Positions 1 to 6,291 of a stretch of 7,086 nt of DNA are shown one piece after another. The notes below the pieces were generated by a model. That model saw only the letters and a list, made by a program, of their open reading frames with translations, ran no database searches and was not told the origin of the DNA. The stretch is from an uncultured Desulfovibrio sp. (GTDB lineage Bacteria; Desulfobacterota; Desulfovibrionia; Desulfovibrionales; Desulfovibrionaceae): assembly GCA_947176055.1 (NCBI GenBank), contig CAMWPE010000125.1, positions 1-7,086 of the forward strand. Direction: 5' to 3'. Every line of letters starts with the position of its first letter. The first letter of the stretch is position 1. The position numbers were made by a program, and so were the translations under genes.

Positions 1-19
1 GAATGAAGTAATTGTCGAA

Positions 20-1171
20 ATGGCTCCGCAATCAGAGAAGCGGAATTTTTTTCGCTCCCGGACATGGATCATTATCCTTATTTGTCTTGGTCTTGTGATG
101 ATCGCCGCCCTCGCATCCTGGTGGACTGCGCGAGGGAGGATCTCCAGCGTTACCGCCAATGTGGACGCGCTCATTTATACAGTGGAACCTAAGGAACAAT
201 CGCAAATCGAGAGGATCTTTGTCCATCCCGGCGATATGGTGCGTCAGGGGCAAGCTCTGGCGCGTATCGATTATCCAAAATTATCCGAAGGCGCGCCAAA
301 CGCTCCGGAACATTTTGTAGGAACGAAACCAGCGGTAGGCATTTCCGAAAGATTGCTCGCAGTCCGTCAGGCTGAAATGGAAATGGCCCAAAAAGTTAAT
401 CAGGCCAGGGATCAGGAAGAAAAATTGCGCCTTGTGTATCAGGATCTGGTCGCCGAGCACGCGAGAAGCCAGCTGGCGATGCGCTCGATAGATATGCGCA
501 ATCGCGGCGCCTACGAGCAGGCCAGAATAAGGGAAGAAGGAGCGCGCGCCAATATGGAGCGAGCGCGGGATACTTTCGAACAATATAGCCGAATGAGAGC
601 CGCGCAGGACGCGGAATTGAAGAAAATACGCGCGGAATTGCGGAGAGTTAACCAGAAAGCCGGCGAGCCGGCGTCGCTTCCCAGCCAGACACAACAAACG
701 CCCATGCTTGTCGAAAACGATCTTCTTTCCCCGGTGTCGGGAAAAGTCATGAAAATTATGGCTTCGCCCGGCCAGATAATAGCGGCCGGACAACCCGTCT
801 TCGTAATTCTCCCCTCCGGATCCGGACAGGCGTCAGGATACTGGATTCAGGCGTGGTTTCCGCTTTCAGCAGCCGGCGAAATTAAACCCGGACAGAAAGC
901 CAGCGTTCATATCCTGAATCGCGATCTCAATCTGGCGGGAAAAGTGGCGTCCGTAGCCGACGAAGCTCAAGAATTGCCGTCGCCGGAAACCGGAGCTGTC
1001 AATAACGCTTCCCTGAACAAGGAAGATAAAGGCAAATTTAATTCCCTTCGATTCTTGCCCGTTAAAATTTCGCTCGATAATCTGGACGCGGGAATACCTC
1101 TTGAACCGGGAACGAAAGTGAATTGCCAAATCCAGACCAGGCATATTCCAGGATTAGGCTTTCTGGATTAA
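20..1171 (+). CDS. HlyD/EmrA-family membrane fusion protein (periplasmic adaptor of an efflux or secretion system)
   Basis: This 383-residue protein has the layout of an inner-membrane-anchored periplasmic adaptor that links an inner-membrane transporter to an outer-membrane channel. A short basic cytoplasmic tail (residues 1-15) precedes one transmembrane helix (about 16-36). A first biotinyl-lipoyl half follows (about 48-84, with HPGDMVRQGQALARID). A long charged Arg/Glu/Ala-rich stretch (about 108-215) should form the alpha-helical hairpin. The second lipoyl half is at about 232-264 (LLSPVSGKV...PGQIIAAGQPV), and a beta-barrel part with KPGQKASV and EPGTKVNCQ closes the protein. The family assignment is firm; the transported substrate cannot be told. 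No good Shine-Dalgarno sequence precedes ATG 20, and the frame is open to the window edge, so the true start may lie further upstream. The partner transporter gene is presumably left of the window. A strong terminator follows 30 bases after the stop. Confidence 0.9.
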   Translation: MAPQSEKRNFFRSRTWIIILICLGLVMIAALASWWTARGRISSVTANVDALIYTVEPKEQSQIERIFVHPGDMVRQGQALARIDYPKLSEGAPNAPEHFVGTKPAVGISERLLAVRQAEMEMAQKVNQARDQEEKLRLVYQDLVAEHARSQLAMRSIDMRNRGAYEQARIREEGARANMERARDTFEQYSRMRAAQDAELKKIRAELRRVNQKAGEPASLPSQTQQTPMLVENDLLSPVSGKVMKIMASPGQIIAAGQPVFVILPSGSGQASGYWIQAWFPLSAAGEIKPGQKASVHILNRDLNLAGKVASVADEAQELPSPETGAVNNASLNKEDKGKFNSLRFLPVKISLDNLDAGIPLEPGTKVNCQIQTRHIPGLGFLD

Positions 1172-1200
1172 AACCAGTTTTGCTTTTATGGAATTGAATG

Positions 1201-1231
1201 CAAAAGATCCGTCGCGGATCTTTTGTTTTTT
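1201..1231 (+). terminator. Rho-independent terminator of the HlyD-family gene, possibly bidirectional
   Basis: A perfect 10-bp stem (CAAAAGATCC, 1201-1210, with GGATCTTTTG, 1216-1225) closes a GTCGC loop and is followed by six T residues (1226-1231). It lies 29 bases after the HlyD stop codon. On the minus strand the same hairpin follows the hypE stop codon by about 20 bases. There the U-run is only the TTTT inside the stem followed by GCATT, so it may stop the hypE transcript less efficiently. Confidence 0.9.
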
Positions 1232-1251
1232 AATGTTGTCTTTCCACTTCT

Positions 1252-2259
1252 CTAACATATCCTGGGCAACTGCGCGCCCTCGAGCATATCCAGATAACGT
1301 TTGCCGCCGATGGCGGTTTTTAACCATACTTTGCCCGGATCCCGCTCTATTACCTTTCCGATTATGGCAGCCTCCTGCCCATATTTGCTCGCTCGCATGA
1401 CGCGCAACGCGTCGGCGGCTCTATCGGCGGGAACTATACAGATTAATTTTCCTTCGTTGGCCAGATAGAGGGGATCGAGACCCAGGCAGGAGCAACCGTC
1501 CGCGACGGCCGGATTAAGGGGGATGACCGTTTCGTCAATTTCGATGCCTACGCCGGATTGTCCGGAGATTTCATTTAATGTAGTCGCCAATCCGCCCCGT
1601 GTGGGATCCCGCAATACATGGACGTCGCCGCAAGTCCGGATGATTTCTTTTATAAGTCCATTCAACGGAGCGCAATCGGATTTTACATCGGTAATGAATG
1701 ACGCGTCTTCCCGCGCCGCCATGACGGTAAGCCCATGATCGCCCATGGTTCCGCTGACCAGAACAACGTCTCCCGGTTTAGCCGCGCTTCCCGAAGGCGG
1801 TCGATGAGCGTAAATCTTGCCTATACCGGACGTGGATATAAAAATTTTATCGCAAGCTCCTTTCGGCGTAACTTTTGTGTCTCCTGTCGCTATCTTTACG
1901 CCGGCTTCGTCGCAGGCATCCGCCATGTCCCTGGCGATTTTTTCCAGATCAGCCAGAGGAAAACCCTCCTCGATAATAAAGGCCGCGCTTAAATACTCCG
2001 GCTCCGCGCCCAGCATGGCTACGTCGTTTACTGTGCCGGTGACGGCGAGAGAACCAATGCTTCCGCCCGGGAAAAAGATCGGCGAAACTGTGTAAGAGTC
2101 GACGCTAAAAGCTAAAGATCCCTCTTGCCCGGACAACTTGGCCGCGTCGTTTCCGGATCGCGATATTTCATTTCCAAAATATTTAAGAAATACATTTTCG
2201 ATTAGCCTGGCCGAAGCTCGACCGCCGCTCCCCGCGTCCAGGTTTACAGTTTCCTCCAT
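1252..2259 (-). CDS. hypE: HypE, hydrogenase maturation protein (carbamoyl dehydratase)
   Basis: HypE receives a carbamoyl group from HypF on its C-terminal cysteine and dehydrates it with ATP to a thiocyanate, the source of the cyanide ligands of [NiFe]-hydrogenases. It works in the cytoplasm with HypF and the HypC-HypD complex. The 335-residue product is of normal length. It shows the N-terminal GSGGRAS motif (residues 10-16), the PurM/AIRS-type ATP-binding core (DSYTVSPIFFPGG at about 54-66, then GTVNDVAMLGAEP), a C-terminal-domain RDPTRGGLATTLNE segment (about 217-230), and the terminal PRIC with the essential last-residue Cys335. The start at 2259 is chosen because the protein then begins MEETVNLDAGSGG as in the family. 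It is preceded by GGAGAG, and its ATG shares one base with the hypD TAA stop. A longer reading from 2364 would run back into hypD and is rejected. The gene is last in the minus-strand cluster. Confidence 0.96.
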   Translation of the reverse strand: MEETVNLDAGSGGRASARLIENVFLKYFGNEISRSGNDAAKLSGQEGSLAFSVDSYTVSPIFFPGGSIGSLAVTGTVNDVAMLGAEPEYLSAAFIIEEGFPLADLEKIARDMADACDEAGVKIATGDTKVTPKGACDKIFISTSGIGKIYAHRPPSGSAAKPGDVVLVSGTMGDHGLTVMAAREDASFITDVKSDCAPLNGLIKEIIRTCGDVHVLRDPTRGGLATTLNEISGQSGVGIEIDETVIPLNPAVADGCSCLGLDPLYLANEGKLICIVPADRAADALRVMRASKYGQEAAIIGKVIERDPGKVWLKTAIGGKRYLDMLEGAQLPRIC

Positions 2260-3396
2260 TAACGCTCTCCATATTTGTAATACGCCGCGCAACTTCCTTC
2301 CGAGGATACCATGCACGGCCCGACGGGATTTGCGGGAACGCAACGTTTGCCAAATAGTGGACACTTATCGGGAGTCATTGTGCCTTTCAGGACTTCGCCG
2401 CACTTGCAACCCGCTATGTCGACGCCGCTATCCCAATCGATATAAAATTTGTTTTCCGCGTCAAAGTCCGCGAACTCTTCCTTAATTTTTAAACCGCTCT
2501 TTTCTATTTTTCCGAGCCCGCGCCATAAGCTCGCCGATTCGCTAAACACGGTTCGCATTAAATAGCGAGCGCGGGGATTTCCATCGTCGCTTACCGCCCT
2601 GGAATAAGCGTTGACTACCGCCGGTTTCCCAGACTTTAGAGACCGCGCCATTTCCGTCAAAGCAAGCAAAATATCGCCCGGCTCAAAACCGCCTACAGTC
2701 GCCGGCTTTCCATATTCGGACGCAAGGAAACCGAAAGGAATAGGCCCAGTAACAGCGGCCACATGCCCGGGGTAAGAGAAAGGCGTCAATATTCTCCGTC
2801 TCCGTCGAAAGAAGGGCTCGCAAAGCTGGAGGCACGAGTTTATGCAACGAGAGAACCGAAAAGTTATTAATTTTCCGCTCTTTGGCGGATTGAATGACGG
2901 CGGCGACAAGGGGAGCCGTTGTTTCGAAGCCAATTCCCGGAAACACGATCTCCCGCTCCGGATGTTCCTGGGCAATACGCAGGGCATCGAGGGGCGAATA
3001 CACGATTCTTATATCCGCGCCTTCGCTTCTGGCGCGTTTAAGGGTGTCGCCGGACGAGGAGGGGACGCGGATGAGATCTCCAAAAGTAGCCAGGATTACA
3101 TTTTCTTTCCGGGCAATCTGGAGAAAGGCGGATACTTCCTTTTCATGTGTAACGCAGACCGGACATCCTGGCCCGGAAACATGAATGATATTGGAAGGCA
3201 ATAAAGAGCGAAGTCCGCTTTTGAATATGGCGACCGTATGCGTTCCGCAAACTTCCATGAAACGCATCCGCCGACCTTCCAGAGTTTCTTCCAGCCGGCG
3301 CGTTAAATTCGCGCAAAAACTTCCGTCGCCAAGCAAGGCGCCAATCCGGGCATTCGCGTCGCCTTCGCGATTCGCGGCGTTTATGGCATGGGGCAT
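2259..3396 (-). CDS. hypD: HypD, hydrogenase maturation protein, split by a +1 frameshift
   Basis: HypD is the [4Fe-4S] protein that, with HypC, assembles the Fe(CN)2CO unit of [NiFe]-hydrogenases, taking cyanide from HypE. The conserved protein is present over its full length but in two reading frames. Frame one (3396 to 2770, 209 codons) carries MEVCGTHT (Cys50), GPGCPVC (Cys78, Cys81), ATFGDLIRVP, IVYSPLDAL, FPGIGFETT and IDAFLLP. Frame two (2768 to 2259) continues with GHVAAVTG, ATVGGFEPGDILLAL, WRGLGKIE, and the C-terminal cysteine region CKCGEVLKG, CPLFGKRC and GPCMVSSEGSCAAYYKY. Joined at the CCCC run 2769-2772, they give about 378 residues, close to the usual 370 or so. Unshifted translation would add 28 unrelated residues and stop at TGA 2685-2683. 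The start overlaps the end of argC by 16 bases and has no clear Shine-Dalgarno sequence, suggesting coupling. Whether the gene is functional depends on whether the extra base is real or bypassed. Confidence 0.9.
2265..2270 (-). promoter_or_regulatory. Ribosome binding site that fixes the hypE start
   Basis: On the minus strand GGAGAG lies five bases before the hypE ATG (2259-2257), inside the last codons of hypD. Together with the TAATG stop/start overlap it supports translational coupling of hypE to hypD, and it excludes the in-frame start 35 codons upstream. Confidence 0.8.
2769..2772 (-). other. Frameshift point in hypD (CCCC run)
   Basis: On the minus strand the reading is TTA CCC C GGG CAT GTG. 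Skipping one C gives Leu-Pro-Gly-His-Val, the conserved family sequence (E. coli HypD has DAFLAPGHV, from memory). Unskipped reading gives Leu-Pro-Arg-Ala-Cys, which does not match. CCC-C is a codon context on which proline tRNA is known to slip by +1, but a one-base error or mutation in a CCCGGGG-type run explains it equally well. Confidence 0.85.
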
Positions 3397-4427
3397 AAAT
3401 CGACCATGCCAGTCTCGACAGGGAGACCGCGCATAAGATTCGCGCAGGCCAGAGCCTGCCCGGCGGCGCCGCGACAGAGGTTGTCGATAGCGGAGAAAAT
3501 AATCAGTCTATTGGTTCTGTCATCGATCGCGAAGCCTATATCGCAATACATGCTCCCGCGCGTATTCGCCGTATCCGGCAACTCGCCAGGGCGTTTTATT
3601 CTAATCCAGGGATAGTATTTCCAGGTTTCGACAAATTTTTCGTATATGTCCTCTATGGTATAAGGATGGGTTAATGGAGCGTAGATAGAGCATAAAATGC
3701 CCCGCTTCATGGGAACAAGATGCGGAACGAAGGAGAGGCGGATTTCTTTACCCGCGATTAGAGAAAATTCCTGCTCTATTTCGGGAGTATGTCTATGCCC
3801 CGGGACGCCGTAAGGGCGGAAGTTAGCGGACACTTCGCAGAACAGCGTTTCCAGGGAAGGCTTGCGTCCCGCGCCGCTCGCTCCCGATTTGGCGTCGATC
3901 ACAATCGAGTCAGTATCGATTATCCCGTTTTTTAGAGCCGCGCGAGCTCCAAGAATAGACGCTGTGGGATAACAACCCGGATTTGCTACCAGCCGGGCTT
4001 TGGCGATTTTGGCCGCGTAAAGTTCCGGCAAACCGTACACCGCGTCGCGCAAAGCGTTGTCGTTTTCGCAAGGCAGTTTATACCATTGACGATAGATTCC
4101 GGGATCGCGGAGGCGATAATCGGCGGAAAAGTCTATTACTTGCAAATTTTCCGCAAGCAATTCCGGTACCATTTTACGGGCTTCGCCCGCGGGAACAGCC
4201 AAAAATATCAGATCGCAGTCGCGGGCGCATTCTTTGGCATCGAATAGCGAAATTTTTGTTTCCGAGCCGGGAAGATTCCTCAAAAAAGGATAGAGATCGC
4301 CCAGAGTTTTTCCGGCTTCGACCCTGGAATAAGCTTTAGTCAATTTTATCGATGGATGCCTGGACAAAAGTCTGGCCAGTTCCATTCCCGCGTAACCGCT
4401 AACGCCTACGAGACCGCCTCTTGTCAT
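3381..4427 (-). CDS. argC: N-acetyl-gamma-glutamyl-phosphate reductase
   Basis: ArgC reduces N-acetylglutamyl phosphate to N-acetylglutamate semialdehyde with NADPH, the third step of arginine (ornithine) synthesis in the cytoplasm. The 348-residue product matches the long bacterial form of the enzyme. It has the nucleotide-binding GVSGYAGMEL (residues 8-17), LAVPAGEA (about 76-83) and DFSADYRL (about 99-106). The catalytic-cysteine motif NPGCYPT gives Cys152, and SGASGAGR (181-188) and GHRHTPEIEQE (about 210-220, with His211 and His213) follow. A C-terminal DNLCRGAAGQALACANLM helix completes it. The ATG at 4427 is preceded by AGGAG eight bases away (4436-4440). It starts 20 bases after the DUF1844 stop, and its own end overlaps the hypD start by 16 bases, so it is almost certainly in one operon with both. 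Confidence 0.97.
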   Translation of the reverse strand: MTRGGLVGVSGYAGMELARLLSRHPSIKLTKAYSRVEAGKTLGDLYPFLRNLPGSETKISLFDAKECARDCDLIFLAVPAGEARKMVPELLAENLQVIDFSADYRLRDPGIYRQWYKLPCENDNALRDAVYGLPELYAAKIAKARLVANPGCYPTASILGARAALKNGIIDTDSIVIDAKSGASGAGRKPSLETLFCEVSANFRPYGVPGHRHTPEIEQEFSLIAGKEIRLSFVPHLVPMKRGILCSIYAPLTHPYTIEDIYEKFVETWKYYPWIRIKRPGELPDTANTRGSMYCDIGFAIDDRTNRLIIFSAIDNLCRGAAGQALACANLMRGLPVETGMVDLCPMP

Positions 4428-4447
4428 TGATCGCGCTCCTTGGCGGA

Positions 4448-4735
4448 CTAACCTTTTTTATCGCAAAATATAATGTATTTTATGCGAAGATCATTTAATA
4501 TGTTATCAAGCAATCCGGATTCGTCCGCGTCCAGCCTGCCCTGGGTCTTGCTTTTGAGCATTTCAAGGATATCAATATTGTGACGGACAAAATCGAGATC
4601 CCTTGAAGTCGCTCCCGTCGATGGATCGGGCACTTCGCCAAGGCCAACAAGGGCGGAGGAAGCCAGTGAAACAATAAATGTGGAAAAAGTTACGCTGGGG
4701 TACACAAAACGCTGTCCGGGATCTCTTTCTGGCAT
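4448..4735 (-). CDS. DUF1844 domain protein, function unknown
   Basis: This small 95-residue protein matches the DUF1844 pattern as I remember it. A short variable N-terminus is followed by YPSVTFSTFIVSLASSALVG (about 12-31), then LGEVPDP, and the helical stretch DFVRHNIDILEMLKSKTQGR (about 48-67) with a closing DESGLLDNILNDLRIKYI. No catalytic motif or signal peptide is visible. The SLASSALVGLG stretch is moderately hydrophobic but short for a membrane span. The start at 4735 is preferred because GAGAG lies five bases upstream and the domain begins soon after. The frame stays open upstream to a TTG at 4888 inside the preceding gene, but that extension is Arg/Ser-rich and has no family resemblance. 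Its position between the aminotransferase and argC gives no functional clue. Confidence 0.85.
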   Translation of the reverse strand: MPERDPGQRFVYPSVTFSTFIVSLASSALVGLGEVPDPSTGATSRDLDFVRHNIDILEMLKSKTQGRLDADESGLLDNILNDLRIKYIIFCDKKG

Positions 4736-4878
4736 ACTAACTCTCAATCGCCGCGCTGAGGCGGCCCGGTAAAATTTCGTCGCGGCTAAATCGCCAATTC
4801 GCGGAAGCGAACTCCGCGATAATAAAAAATTAAGATCGGATCGCCGGGACGCAAGCGCGAAACGCCGTTTTTCTACGC
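4736..4878 (-). other. 143-nt intercistronic spacer with two hairpins
   Basis: This is the only sizeable gap inside the minus-strand cluster. It contains a perfect 7-bp inverted repeat, TCGCGGA/TCCGCGA (4799-4805 with 4813-4819, 7-nt loop). It also has a 5-bp GC-only stem, GCCGC/GCGGC (4750-4754 with 4761-4765), just upstream of the DUF1844 ribosome binding site. Neither stem is followed by a U-run on the minus strand, so neither is a standard intrinsic terminator. An AT-rich patch (about 4819-4832) contains a TATTAT on the minus strand, but I see no convincing -35 box for it. It could be an RNA processing site, an mRNA stabiliser or a weak internal promoter. Confidence 0.4.
4741..4745 (-). 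promoter_or_regulatory. Ribosome binding site that fixes the DUF1844 gene start
   Basis: GAGAG on the minus strand, five bases before ATG 4735-4733. It favours the 95-residue product over the longer TTG-initiated reading from 4888. Confidence 0.6.
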
Positions 4879-6024
4879 TTAGGGGCAACCTTCGCGCAAA
4901 GCTTTTTCATAAGCTTCCAGCGCCGCGACAGACCAGCCAGGTTCGGCTATGAACCCGCTCTCCTCGCGCAAGGCCTCTGTCAGAGCGAAAAGTCCGGCCA
5001 GACAATCGCTCCAATCCACCCAGCCCATATGTCCCAGACGGACTATTTTACCCTTGAGCCTGTCCTGACCTCCGGCCATATAAACGCCAAAGCGCGTCTC
5101 GGCGATCTTCAAAATTTTTTGCCCATCGACGCCTTTCGGCATTTTGATGGATGTAACGCCCCAGGCGTAATTCTTATGGATAAATAACTCCAATCCGGCC
5201 GCGGCGGCCCCGCGCCGTACGAGAGCGGTCAGCGCCCATTGCTTTCTATAAATTCGCGAGGGATCGCCTATCAAATCCAGACTGGCTTTCAGCCCAACAA
5301 TAAGATTGACAGGAGTTGTGAAAGACGTTTGCCCTTTTTCCAGCGCTTTTCTCTCTTTTGGCAAATTGAAATAGAAGCAACCGGGCTCTATATCGCCCGC
5401 TGTCTTCCACGCTTTTTGCGAAAGAGCGAGCAAAGCCAGACCAGGGGGCAACATCAGACCTTTTTGCGATCCGGTAAGGAGACAATCGATCCTCCACTTG
5501 TCCATAGGACACGGCGATACTCCGACAGCCGAGATTCCGTCGGCGACGAGCAAAGCGGAACCCTTGATTTCGCCTATTTCCTTAACAGGCAATATGGCCC
5601 CTGTCGAAGTTTCGCATACCTGAACAAGAATACCCTTGTATGACTTTTTATTTAGCCTTTCCGCCGCGACTTCCGGGCTGACGTACTCTCCCCATGGCAG
5701 TTCCAGATTATCCGTATCCAATCCGCGGGATTTTGCTATTTCAACCCATCTTTCGCCAAATTTGCCGGAATTGACGACAAGAACCGGATCTCCCGGTTTG
5801 AACAAGGAGTAAACCGCGGCGGTCATCGCTCCTGTGCCGGAACACGCCAGCGGCAAGACCGGTTCGCGGGTCCCGAAGAGGACGCGAGCTTTTTCCTGGA
5901 CCGCGAGCATAATATTCTGAAATTCCTGTTTGCGGTGATGGATCATATCCCGGGCCAGGGCCAGTCGCGCTTCTTCCGGCAAAGGCGTTGGTCCCGGGGT
6001 TAAGAGACGCTTTTTATTTAACAT
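4879..6024 (-). CDS. Class V (PLP-dependent) aminotransferase, alanine/serine-glyoxylate or serine-pyruvate type
   Basis: This 381-residue cytoplasmic enzyme belongs to fold-type I, class V aminotransferases, which move an amino group between alanine or serine and glyoxylate or pyruvate. The N-terminus LLTPGPTPLP (about 7-16) is the family signature, followed by HHRKQEF. The SGTGAM loop (62-67) binds the cofactor phosphate. VCETSTGAILPVKEI (about 136-150) and ADGISAVG (161-168, Asp162 facing the pyridine nitrogen) follow. The PLP lysine is Lys188 in TGSQKGLMLPPG, and TSFTTPVN (233-240) is also typical. Length is normal. Exact substrates cannot be fixed; relatives serve in serine/glycine metabolism or as phosphate-free routes to serine. 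The ATG is preceded by AAGGAA six bases upstream (6031-6036). It is the first gene of the minus-strand cluster, and the AT-rich stretch just upstream (about 6036-6062) is where a promoter would be expected. Confidence 0.92.
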   Translation of the reverse strand: MLNKKRLLTPGPTPLPEEARLALARDMIHHRKQEFQNIMLAVQEKARVLFGTREPVLPLACSGTGAMTAAVYSLFKPGDPVLVVNSGKFGERWVEIAKSRGLDTDNLELPWGEYVSPEVAAERLNKKSYKGILVQVCETSTGAILPVKEIGEIKGSALLVADGISAVGVSPCPMDKWRIDCLLTGSQKGLMLPPGLALLALSQKAWKTAGDIEPGCFYFNLPKERKALEKGQTSFTTPVNLIVGLKASLDLIGDPSRIYRKQWALTALVRRGAAAAGLELFIHKNYAWGVTSIKMPKGVDGQKILKIAETRFGVYMAGGQDRLKGKIVRLGHMGWVDWSDCLAGLFALTEALREESGFIAEPGWSVAALEAYEKALREGCP

Positions 6025-6291
6025 TTCTGTTTCCTTTTATTGAGATACTAGATATATTTTTATCAGGACGAAGATCGCGCGAATAATAGTTTAGCGTCGT
6101 TTTTGCGAGCTTCGCGAACGCGGATATTCGGGGTTGTTAATTTGAACGTCCGCGAGCGCGATAGCATAACGAATTGCAGCCGGTAAGGCAAAGATCCATA
6201 GAAGCTCGTCGCGTCGCGCGCGTCGCTTTTATGGCGAGCTTTCATCGGGCGGCGCCCGCTCTTTCGCTGTTTCGCAGACCCGGGAGACAAA
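6025..6291. other. Divergent intergenic region between the aminotransferase and FrnE-like genes
   Basis: These 267 bases should hold the promoters of both flanking transcripts. The left end is AT-rich (6036-6062, with TATAT and TAGTAT on the minus strand) and is the likely promoter area of the aminotransferase cluster, although no good -35 box pairs with it. The right part is GC-rich, with a CGTCGCG-type low-complexity run (6207-6226). It also has an inverted repeat AAGCTCG/CGAGCTT (6202-6208 with 6235-6241) that would fall in the FrnE-like gene's leader. A 75-codon open frame on the minus strand (6290-6063) has a highly basic composition, no recognisable domain and no plausible ribosome binding site; I take it as chance. 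Confidence 0.55.
6142..6170 (+). promoter_or_regulatory. Candidate sigma-70-like promoter for the FrnE-like gene
   Basis: TTGAAC (6142-6147) and CATAAC (6165-6170) are separated by 17 bases, and each matches four of six consensus bases. Transcription would start near 6177, giving a leader of about 115 bases before ATG 6292. The match is modest and found by eye, so it is only a candidate. Confidence 0.3.

Noticed and set aside
281..793. Long minus-strand frame antisense to the HlyD-family gene (170 codons)
   Set aside because: The plus-strand product has clear domain order and motifs; the antisense product shows none. It is a by-product of codon usage.
2260..2364. In-frame upstream start for hypE (35 extra residues from 2364)
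   Set aside because: The extension runs through hypD coding sequence, has no family resemblance, and a good ribosome binding site plus the TAATG overlap support the start at 2259.
1523..3204. Several plus-strand frames of 70-120 codons opposite hypE and hypD
   Set aside because: All lie opposite well-supported conserved genes and have no recognisable motifs.
3223..3261. HypD EVCGTHT instead of the EVCGGHTH of E. coli as a lost active-site residue
   Set aside because: As I recall, the CGTHT form is a regular variant in clostridial and deltaproteobacterial HypD; the catalytic Cys50 and the GPGCPVC cysteines are present.
4799..4819. Perfect 7-bp hairpin as an intrinsic terminator after the aminotransferase gene
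   Set aside because: No U-run follows it on the minus strand; the AT-rich patch lies on the upstream side.
4736..4888. Longer DUF1844 protein from a TTG at 4888
   Set aside because: The extra 51 residues are Arg/Ser-rich and unlike the family; GAGAG sits correctly before the ATG at 4735.
6063..6290. 75-codon minus-strand ORF in the divergent region
   Set aside because: Basic low-information composition, no domain, no plausible ribosome binding site, and it fills the region that should hold promoters.
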